Shown in pieces: positions 55,320 to 64,000 of a stretch of 64,000 nucleotides of DNA. This DNA is from Gigaspora margarita (Eukaryota > Glomeromycota > Glomeromycetes > Diversisporales > Gigasporaceae): the NCBI GenBank assembly GCA_009809945.1, contig WTPW01000792.1, positions 46,639 to 110,638 of the forward strand, in the 5' to 3' direction. Both the position numbers and the translations under genes were made by a program. Every line of letters starts with the position of its first letter. Position 1 is the first letter of the stretch. The notes beneath the pieces were generated by a model. The model saw only the letters and a list, made by a program, of their open reading frames with translations. It ran no database searches and was not told the origin of the DNA.

Positions 55320-57922
55320 TATATTTTATTCTGATTTTTTCTTTTTACTGTGCAACGGTAGCCTTGGCTCTACCTTAAAAGTTCTTCAAGATATCTTTAT
55401 TGACGAATACAGGTTTAAACACAAGATTTTCTCAGTGTTGTCATTTACATGTATGGCAAAAGTATGGACATGTTATATCAAAAATAATTACTAATATCAA
55501 GTTGATCTAGATTGAAATCTGAGGAATATTTTATCATTTATCGTTGAAATGATGAAGTGTTTTGTCAAACTATTTCTAATTGATGAATAACGAGACCTAT
55601 GGAGAATAGTGAAACATAGAACTATTATTCTTCTCATTAACAATGTAAGCGAATTGGTTCATGAAAAGTTAATTTTTGTTTAAATTATCTTTAATTTTTC
55701 TAGCATAGATCTGCAATTTTCCAATAAAGGCTTTAATCTCCCAGAAATATCCAATGGTTCTGACAGAAAAACCAATAAAACATTAGCATCTTCCGATTTC
55801 ATATGATATAAAACTGACAAATAATTTTAGCCTTTAATCTTTGTACATTCAACCTTTGTTATATCGGGCTTACAATTTGGTAGATAAATTTGTCATCATT
55901 TATAAAATTATTAATACTGAAAAAAAAATTATATTCAGCATACTATGAATCTCGAAGCATCTTCAAATTCACTTAAGATTTATACCTTTCATTTCTCTTT
56001 GACTATATTTGTGCTTGGCCATAAACCCTTAATTACTTTGTAAACAGTTCTGGGTTAAGTCGACGATCACACTGGCCTAGAGTATCATGGATCACATCAG
56101 CACTGGTACAAGATAATGCAATCACCCTAACCGCCTACTAACCAATCACAGTTCATCACGTGAATCTCGCTGTCATTAAGCTTGCCCGTAGGTTTCCCAT
56201 GACGCAACCACCTTGACGTCAAGTCTATCCATCTAAAGCGTTTTCTGGCTCACACTACACTTTAACTCAACTCATTACATTATTATGACATAAAACTTTT
56301 TTATATACGATGTCCAATGCGGTCAATGCACGACACTGCTCATATTTCACTTGATCTTTATTATTCACCCAGTGTTAACTAATAAAAATTCAATTACTAG
56401 CAAGTTCTAGAAAAAATTGGAGCAAAATGCCGAAAGTTTGAAAGTCGATTATTAATTTTAGTTATCAAACTGTTCATTTCATGCACATGAAAAATTTACC
56501 AATCAGCACACACATCACTAGTCTGAACTAAATCGTGCATGTATGAGATCCTAAAGGTATCGAAAAGCATAGGTATTTCTATACATGGGCGGCGAAATTG
56601 TGGATGATTTACGGCAGACAATTTGGAGAAATTCTTTTGTTATTTTCGTCATTAAATTTCGTTTGGCAAAACATTATAGACTGTCGAAAGTATTATGGCT
56701 GTCAAAATATTTATGGGTACTGGTATTAGGTATATAAATGATAAATCTGAAATAACAAAACATTTCGAAAAGAAAATGAACGAACATCAAAGACGAGCAA
56801 AGGAGAGAAAATTTTTTAAAAATTCACCGAGATTTTCAGAAATAAAAAAATAAGAAGTAGATAAGGGATACCCACTCTAACAAAGAAAACACAGACATAC
56901 ATATTTTCGATATACTAAAGTATTTTTGACATACTCAATCCTTACGATTTTGACTGTCAAGTATTAGATGCCCATGTGTATGTTCGGATCTATAAAATAT
57001 TTCTGCCATCCAAAAATATTTTCACCATTAAAAAATATTTTCGTCATACTAAAATATTTTTATCATACTAAAAAAATTTTTATTATACTATAATATTTTC
57101 AACTTGTTAATTATTTACGTTTAGTCAGTTGAATCATTTTGCCAATCTAGGTCTACTCCAAGAGCAAAACAATTTCTCTGCTCATATATAATTCATACGA
57201 TTAGAAGAATGTCGCCTAGTCAAAAAGGTTGCAGAAATGAATTTAATTAGTCTACGGAATACATTATGGGTAATTCTAACAGAAATTTTGGCTAAATAAT
57301 CTGGTCCGAAACGATGATACGCTTCTTTAAAATTAGCAAATAGATCACGTCAGGTATCATGGTAACATTAGAGCGAGCAAGAAACAGCATCGGCCTATGG
57401 TTTCCCCTGTTCGAAGCAAACCATATATTCAATAGGAAAATGGCGCATTCAAGTGATTACCATGTAAGGGAAGGCTGCATGAAACTTGTGCGGTTTGATC
57501 AAAGAGAATTGCAACATATGTGGCGCGTAATTCTTAACCTTTTGTTATATGTGACTAATAAATTATTATAATCTCCAAATAGACATCTTTGAGGTCTACT
57601 AATTTAATTATAAATTAAAATTTGTAAAGACAATTACTATTGACGGTGTCATTGTAATATGGAGAATAATTTAAATACTCGCAAGATGTTTGGTTTAGTA
57701 TCAATAATAGATATTTAAAAGACATTTTGATAAATCTATTTTTTGTATATAATCTTTTACTAAACACAATATTACAGGTTTCATGCTGCAATATACTCAC
57801 AAGACTTTTTTTGATTTGTTCTTTCCTACTACCTTTCACTATTGATGTTACAGGTCGACTCGATAGATTAATGCAAGCATAAAGTTAGTTACAATAACAT
57901 GTATGGATTATCGTGATTATAG
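55320..57922. other. Intergenic DNA with weak short-motif array
   Basis: 56640-57080 has repeated AAAATATTTTTGTCAT / CATACTAAAATATTTT motifs in both orientations. Plus-strand frames at 55270-55494 and 57359-57571 have no recognised family; the latter has fairly balanced codons but no context. No RNA genes seen. Confidence 0.4.
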
Positions 57923-57925
57923 TAA

Positions 57926-58176
57926 GGCCAGACCAATTTAATTCTTTGTTTAACATGACCCCCTCCCCTTATTTTTTAAAATTTATATGAATCCAATACA
58001 CATTAATAGTAATTAATAGTATTTGCCCCCAATTTTTTAACTATACATAACTAACATATATAAAATCAACCAATAAAATTGCAGTATTAATATTTTTGTG
58101 TTTTTTTTCCAATGCCCACCCCCTTCTTACAGTTATTTTATATTATATTAAACAAAGAATCAAGTTGGGTCTGGCC
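57926..58176. mobile_element. Harbinger/Tourist-like MITE
   Basis: GGCCAGACCAATTTAATTCT at the left, AGAATCAAGTTGGGTCTGGC at the right, flanked by TAA on both sides (57923-57925 and 58177-58179). The end AATTGGTCTGGCC/TTA at 14180-14195 is the same terminus. Confidence 0.85.
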
Positions 58177-58179
58177 TAA

Positions 58180-60299
58180 GGTGAACAAACGTTTGATTTA
58201 TATAATCGTATTTATTTAACACATATAATCTTCGAAAGAAACGAATAAAATAAAATTCTTCTAGAAAATATGAACACATCATCCCTTTTCCCAAAAAGGT
58301 TATTCAATTAGGATCACGAACTATATATAAAAATAGTATAGGCTCAAGTTTGCTTATTTTTCATACAAAATTTGCCAAAATTTGATTTAAGAAAGCTTAA
58401 TTTGACCAAATTTACCAAATTTGAAAATTTTACGATTTAAAAATGCAGTGTTCATTAATTTTCTATTAAACTTTCTTTTTTTGGTTGCCTTTAACCTTTT
58501 TTATAAATAACCCGGAGTCCGATTCTGTTTTTGGCAATGTTTTCTGTGCAATCGTTAATAATCGGATAAAATCCTACAAATAAAGAAAATTTACGGAATT
58601 ATATGAATTTTATCTGAATAATGCTGACGAACTTTTTGTAAAGCAGGATTTGGTAATATGGGCGTATTTTTCAAAATTAATTTTTTTTTATATTTGTCAA
58701 AACTAATTTTACCGAATTTTATTTGACAAATAGCATAGCTATTTGAGAAGTTTCATTTAAAAAATATGGCAAAGCGTAAGACGAATTAGTTCATCTATCA
58801 AAAAATTATAACGGCACATTCCGGTATCATATAATAAAAACTTTTGTCATGACCTGTACATTTTAAGATCACGTTTACGCACAAAATGGTTTAATTGATT
58901 CTGTTTTTTTTGTCTCTTTTAAAAGCTGATAATTTCTTTACAGAAATTGATATTTACGAAGATTTCAACTATCATTTATCCACTTTAAGTAATAACCAAG
59001 CCACACAAGTTTTCAAGATTTTTCTAAGCCGACTGGTATAACCAAACAAATTGCGTGACTTTTGTTGTTGTGGCTTGGTTTGTGGCGGTGCGTAGTATTT
59101 TGTGGCGTTGTGAAACTCATAATGACGTTGCTGTGGCGCTGAGTGTTTATCGCTGTGAAACGCGATAATGGCGCTACTGTGGCAGTGCATCAGCTTCGTG
59201 TTGCGTTTTTTGTGGCGGTGTGGTAGGTTGGTGACGTTTATGAATATTCCGTAATACAAACCCTAAAAGGGATTAAGACGTTAGAATTAAAAAGTTATAA
59301 GAGTAAAATTATCATTTGATATATATAAAACTTCATTCCCGACATTTTTAATTAGTGTGCCAAGGTAGACTTAAATAATAGTTTTCTCGTATTTTCGTCT
59401 TTTTTCTTATTCTCCTCTTCCTCACGTGTTTATAATCATCAAAATTTGTACTCTGATTGGCTTTTGTTTTCAGGAGTTTGTACTACCTACACAATAAAAA
59501 GCCGAAATTAATCGTCATACAGTATCATAGTTGATTGTCAATATTATCTTTTAACTAATAGACCATGATAATGGTCCGGCCTATGCGGAAGCTTATACCG
59601 AATTTAATATCAAAATAAGAATGACAATGCTACAAAAGATATTAACTATACGGAGATAACTGAAATGAATATCTATAATAACTTTTCCAGAATACTAATT
59701 ACAATCATGTTGAGAAAATATTTAAAGCTCTGTTCGTTTACCAAGTTACTTAGGTTAGCTGTTAAAATAGTTTCATAAAAAGCTCGGCATTATAATACAT
59801 AAAATAATTAGTAATTAAATATTTAAACTTTTTGTAATATGGTAATCGATGCATAGGATTTGTTTGTTTTGTTAATTACGCATTTCGTACTACCTTTTTT
59901 TAAAAATAGAACTTCTTTTTTCGGTAACACCATAATTTGTATATAAGGAGCATATCTCGACTTTTCGAACAACATTCAGATTTTGAATTATTGTTTTTAT
60001 AAAGCAAATTTTAATTTTCTGCCATTTAAAATTTCGTATAAACTTATTAATATCTGATATCATCAGACTTGGTTTACGTCCCATCTTTGATGACTTTTCT
60101 GATATTAAACCAATTTTAGGTCAGAAAACTTCGAAATTATATATCTTAATATACTATAATATCGTTAAGAGGTTTTATTTTAAATTCTAGAGTTTGGACT
60201 GAATCAGCGGAAGTAATTAACTTTGTGATTTATTTAATAAGCCAAAACCCCTCATTATTATAATCAACATCGTTCAAATTGCTACTTCATTTTGAAAAC
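58180..60299. other. Intergenic; TGTGGCG minisatellite-like patch
   Basis: At 59055-59235 a GC-richer patch repeats TGTGGCG(G/T/C)TG with TGTGAAAC and ATAATG(A/G)CG in a degenerate period of about 50 bp. The 95-codon minus-strand frame over it follows the repeat and is not supported. Remaining DNA is AT-rich and without recognised features; it includes the promoter of the gene at 60300. Confidence 0.45.
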
Positions 60300-61115
60300 A
60301 TGGATATAATGCGCAATAGACTTCGACGAAGAGCTCATGTCACCAATGCGTGTACAAATTGCAAGCAGAGGCGAAAAAAATGTTCCGGAACATCTCCTTG
60401 CTTAAATTGTAAAAAGAGAAAGATTGAATGTGCCTTTATTAAATCCAATGAAAGACGTGGTCGTAAGCCAAGACCAAAAGCTTCTCCAAGTATTAGTGAT
60501 GAATTTATTTATTTAAATCGTGATCTGTCAACGTTATCTACATCTATCACCCCACAAGTTTCTACAAACATCGTACCGAATGAACCCCAAGCCGATATAA
60601 CGACTATTTCAACCTTTGATGAACGATCGACTCATACTGGACTTCCAATCATACCGATAACCGAGTCAAGTCAAACAATTTCAACAAATAATAACAATTC
60701 AATATCATTTCTTCCTGCTTCTTTAGCTTTATATCCGGTAGTTTCAACAAATAATTATGAATATTATTCAGCTCCAAACGTTGACTACTCATTATCTCTT
60801 ACTGCGTCTGATGCTAACGAACTTCTCCATGAACAATATCAGTTTCCCGGTTGTTTACTTCCAGTAACCTGTGAACATGATGGCATCACGAGTAATCCTT
60901 TAATTTCACAATATAATTCTATAAATTTAAATACCAGCTTTGTTGATGATGGTTCGATATCTCTTTTTGAGACCGATACGATTTATCCACAACAATCAAC
61001 TTTACAATTTGATTCTTTACGCTTAGATTCTCCTATAAATGATCCTTATAGATTGAATTCATTAACTTCACAATCCGAAATATTGGAACAGACAAATGTA
61101 TATACATCTATCTGA
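60300..61115 (+). CDS. Zn(II)2Cys6 transcription-factor-like protein
   Basis: ATG at 60300 (A at -3) gives 271 residues; the open frame extends 7 codons further up but only from a TTG. Cys18, 21, 28, 34, 37 and 44 fit C-X2-C-X6-C-X5-C-X2-C-X6-C (CTNCKQRRKKC, CLNCKKRKIEC), a fungal binuclear zinc cluster. Arg-rich residues 5-11 precede it and an AT-hook-like ERRGRKPRPKA follows. The rest is Ser/Thr/Asn/Gln-rich and probably disordered, compatible with an activation region; no fungal-specific transcription-factor middle domain is visible. Predicted nuclear DNA-binding regulator with unknown targets. The cluster plus basic tail match the 104-residue protein at 21751, suggesting members of one expanded family. 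Single exon. Confidence 0.88.
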   Translation: MDIMRNRLRRRAHVTNACTNCKQRRKKCSGTSPCLNCKKRKIECAFIKSNERRGRKPRPKASPSISDEFIYLNRDLSTLSTSITPQVSTNIVPNEPQADITTISTFDERSTHTGLPIIPITESSQTISTNNNNSISFLPASLALYPVVSTNNYEYYSAPNVDYSLSLTASDANELLHEQYQFPGCLLPVTCEHDGITSNPLISQYNSINLNTSFVDDGSISLFETDTIYPQQSTLQFDSLRLDSPINDPYRLNSLTSQSEILEQTNVYTSI

Positions 61116-62769
61116 GACAATCAACTTATGTAAATATAGCTTGTAAATCTTACGAGCATCGTAAATGTGTATGCTAAGCTTAGGAACATAAAACTTTCTC
61201 TATGGCTTTGTTGGATTACAAGCAATTATGCTCAAAATCCACAAACACACATTTTAATAAAATTCTATGGTCGATGACGCTTCGAAATTTGTCACGCTAT
61301 CGAACATGTTGTTTCAGATGTACCAACGAGTAATAACTAAAAATAGGCCATTAATAAAAGGTTCACAATAAGCATTTTCTCTAGGATATTGATTATCCAC
61401 AAAATATATATTTGTAATATAAACCTAAAATTAACAATTTGAAGCTATAGGATATACATAGACCATACATATGCATTTCTTTGGTATTTTTGTATACTAT
61501 GCTTTAACTTTTTTTGTATTTCATAAACATTAGATGAATTTCTTTTATAAAAAACTTTTTATTTTCAATGTTATTTACGTGTTTAAATAGAAAAGAATGA
61601 CATAGAATTTATTTTTTTTTAACCTATATTTTAAAATTTGTGACAATGTATTATTTTTTTAAATAAAATTTTATTATACATTTAAATAATCCATAGAAAA
61701 TTTTTAAAAACATCATACAGAGTAATTCTTATTAGAAATGTTATAAAAAATCTACCTATTTCTATTGTATCATACCTATATAGATGTGTACCTAAATATT
61801 TTGGAGAAATATTTGCGGCAAATATTTAGGCATTGCTACCTTTAATCTATGAAACCATCCAAAATAATTATACTATATTATGTACAGTCGTCCTCCCATA
61901 TAATCACCTAGTTTATTTAGCACTTTTTGGGGGATTCCATAGAGAGGGGATTAAATATAATTAATAAAATTACTCTATATAATCACATACCGTAGATTCC
62001 CGAAAATAAGCTACCCCTGTTTTGAACAAAAAAACTTAAAATCATCTATAACACGAAAATAAGCTACCTCGCTTATTCGAACCAAAATTAATAGTAAAAT
62101 TTTTTGTTCCGAAAATAAGCTACCCCCAATACCATCGCTACTTTTAATTAGTGAATAATCAAATGACCAGCAACGTTCACTAATTAAAGTAGTACTGGCA
62201 TTATACAAACGGCCCTTATTTCCTACTTGGGAATAACCGGAATTATTCCCACCATTGTATATATGCATATTACAAAAATAGTTAACTTGCATATGCTCGA
62301 TGGTCGAGATCTTTTTGATTGCACAATTCTATAAATTGAATAAAATGAACGAAACTTGTATTTATAATAATGAATAAAAAAAAATAAAAAAAAACTAAAG
62401 TAAAATAAAACATACGTATATATTTAAATAAAACTAATTTAAAAATAATTGGCCGGAGCGTAGCGACGGACCCTAAGTTTCTATGCGAAGTGATACAAAA
62501 GTTACGTTTTTGATGCATTTTGTCCAAAATTGGTATCTTTTCTGATGCATCTTTGTAACTCTTATAGAAATTTGATCAAGAGTGCAAGTTTGCAATTTTT
62601 TGTCTGTCCTCACGTGTGTCGCGTAATTAAAAAATCTAAAAAAAAAAAAGGCAAAAAAAAAACAAACCTATAGTATCATAGAGTTACCTTCTAAATCAGT
62701 AGAAAAATAAAACCTGCTTTGTCCTGTTTTATTATTAATTACGTTTGTGGGTTAGATTAAAAAAATGAG
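61116..62769. other. 3' flank and intergenic DNA with MITE pieces
   Basis: CAGTCGTCCTCCCATATAAT near 61886 is a pogo-like end shared with about 36511. 61990-62130 carries three CGAAAATAAGCTACC motifs of the AATAAGCTACC family. A GC-rich GGCCGGAGCGTAGCGACGG lies near 62451. No gene supported; minus-strand frames at 62011 and 62282 run through repeats. Confidence 0.45.
61257..61262 (+). terminator. Polyadenylation signal
   Basis: AATAAA 142 bp after the stop of the 271-residue Zn2Cys6 gene; plausible 3'-end signal. Confidence 0.4.
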
Positions 62770-62819
62770 NNAATAATTATAGTGCCNNTAANACTCTAAA
62801 CTCTCAAACACTATCTCNN
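62770..62819. other. Low-quality stretch with scattered N
   Basis: Undetermined bases at 62770-62771, 62787-62788, 62792 and 62818-62819, directly before the tandem array. The start of the array may be affected. Confidence 0.95.
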
Positions 62820-63808
62820 TTGCATAGTTGGAATCCTTGGGTGGGTATTTTTTCTATTTGTTTTAATTTGTTTAATTTGTTTTTTTTTCTTTATTAACTT
62901 TTACTAACTCGCACTAACTCTTCTTGCGGTAATGTCGTCATTATTTTCAGAGTGTAAATGGACCTTCAGATGAGTATGGTACTTTTTCTTGTACTTTTAG
63001 TTCTTTCTTCTTTATAACTTCCACTAACTCTTCTTTGTCGTTGCTTTCGGTGTTAGTTGAAGTGGAAATAAACCTTTGGGTGGGTATGGTTCATTCTACT
63101 GATCACTAGTTTTTTTTTATTCTTTCTTATTTATTAACCTCTACTAACTCTTCTTTGTCAGGTTTCCAGTAACGTCATCGTCGCTTTCAGTGCATAGTCA
63201 AAATGGAAATAGACCTTTGGGTGAAATATTTCTTTCTACTATCGCTTGATTTTTTTTGTTGCATTTTAGTTTTTCTTTACTAACTTCTACTATCTTTTCT
63301 TTATCAGGTTTCCGGTAAGCAAAGTGGGATTGTACCTTTAGGTGGATATGGTTCATTCTATTGTCACTTGATTTTTTTTTTTGTTGCACTTTAGTTCTTT
63401 TTTCTTTACTAACTTCTACTTTTTTGTCAGGACTCTGGAAACGTCGTTGTCACTTTTGGTGCGTAGTTGGAGTGAAAATAGATCATTGGACTCTTTCTGT
63501 TATTGCTTTTTTTTTTGTACTTGAATTCTTTCTTTACTAACTTTCGCTAACTCTTCTTGGTTTTCGGTAACGTTATCGTTGCTTTCAGAGTGGAAATGGA
63601 TCTTTGGTGGATATGGTTCATTCTACTGCCTATTGATTTTTTTGTTGCACTTAACGTCCACTAACTCTTCTTTGTCAGGTTTCTGTAACGTCATCATTGT
63701 TTTCGATATATAGTTAAAGTGTAATGTTTCTTTGGGTGGGTATGGTTCGCTTAATTTTTTTTTTCTTTAGTTCTTTCTTACTAACTTCTACTGATTCTTC
63801 TTTGTCAG
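62820..63808 (+). repeat. Tandem array of eight intron-like units
   Basis: Units of 105-146 bp. Each has GTATGGTTCATTCTACTG-like donor-type sequence, a T-rich stretch, one or more TACTAAC/CTAACT branch-point-like motifs, CTTCTTTGTCAG acceptor-type ends, then GTTTCCGGTAACGTCATCG and TGGAAATAGACCTTTGGGTG. Acceptor-equivalent positions are near 62935, 63040, 63162, 63308, 63430, 63562, 63679 and 63808; several are degenerate. The last acceptor leads into the coding exon. Confidence 0.85.
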
Positions 63809-63940
63809 GTTTCTGGTAATGTTGTCGAAGATCGTAACGAAGATGAACAAACTAGCGATCACATTGTTAAAAAGAAGCAGCATCGTGTATCCCACATTAT
63901 TACTGAATTCGAAGATGAAGAAATGAAAAAATATTTATAG
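63809..63940 (+). CDS. Terminal exon of an otherwise unseen gene
   Basis: Directly after the acceptor TTTGTCAG (ending 63808) an open stretch of 43 codons runs to TAG at 63938-63940. It is rich in charged residues (VSGNVVEDRNEDEQTSDHIV at its start; ends EFEDEEMKKYL) with normal coding composition, unlike neighbouring DNA. The upstream repeated pieces GTTTCCGGTAACGTCATCG are copies of its first 20 bases, so the array seems to have grown by duplicating the intron/exon junction. In the copies the frame closes quickly (TAG after TTTCAGTGCA), so they are not full exons. The upstream exons are not identifiable, so product and reading frame rest on this exon only. No polyadenylation signal before the window ends. 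Confidence 0.55.
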   Translation, partial: VSGNVVEDRNEDEQTSDHIVKKKQHRVSHIITEFEDEEMKKYL

Positions 63941-64000
63941 ATTTATATTTATTTATGCACTTACTACTGATAATAATACTGTACAATTGTAATTATTAAT

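Noticed and set aside
57359..57571. 70-codon frame with balanced composition
   Set aside because: No recognised family or context; length is compatible with chance.
60279..60299. A 7-codon N-terminal extension of the Zn2Cys6 protein
   Set aside because: It begins at TTG; the first ATG in a good context is at 60300.

Overview
The window is AT-rich, intron-containing eukaryotic DNA, best read as a Glomeromycotina-like (arbuscular mycorrhizal, Rhizophagus-type) fungal genome. Reasons: minimal Zn(II)2Cys6 proteins, short GT-AG introns of 70-80 bp with CTAAC-type branch sites, very low GC, and a repeat landscape dominated by hAT-type DNA transposons. The species call is inference. There is no bacterial gene organisation, CRISPR array, rRNA or intact tRNA gene.

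Protein-coding content is sparse. 1) A two-exon secreted Reeler-domain protein (2691-3560). 2) A candidate 59-residue two-exon gene (8959-9219). 3) A 104-residue Zn2Cys6 protein (21751-22065). 4) The C-terminal half of a hAT transposase (51440-52330, minus strand), whose N-terminal half lies in an 879-bp N gap. 5) A 271-residue Zn2Cys6 protein (60300-61115). 6) The last exon of a gene at the right edge (63809-63940), preceded by a tandem array of intron-like units.

Almost everything else is transposon sequence. At least ten hAT-type elements are delimited by terminal inverted repeats (TIRs) and exact 8-bp target-site duplications (TSDs). There are also a Mutator-like short family with 9-10 bp TSDs (6.5-12 kb), Harbinger-like MITEs with TAA/TTA TSDs (10, 48.5 and 58 kb), TA-flanked pogo/mariner-like MITEs (30, 31.4 and 55 kb), two tRNA-headed SINEs with 14- and 16-bp TSDs (36.6 and 46.2 kb), and arrays of alternating hairpins (28.5-29.5, 40.1-40.5 and 50.5-51.1 kb).

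Layout: 0-2.2 kb foldback repeats; 2.7-3.6 kb Reeler gene; 4.4-4.7 kb three-copy tandem repeat; 6.5-16.4 kb nested MITEs and palindromes; 16.5-27 kb mostly featureless AT-rich DNA with one Zn2Cys6 gene; 27-32.2 kb dense MITEs; 32.3-47.74 kb a CpG-depleted repeat block with younger CpG-bearing insertions; 48.5-54.5 kb a deep transposon nest built around the hAT element; 55-60 kb sparse; 60.3-61.1 kb second Zn2Cys6 gene; 62.8-63.94 kb splice-like array and terminal exon.

Most informative observations: the CpG-depleted block with paired young and old SINEs that act as a deamination clock; the common design of the hAT families (one private short motif arrayed in both arms); telomere-like CCCTAA tracts inside many foldback elements; and the intron-like tandem array before the terminal exon.
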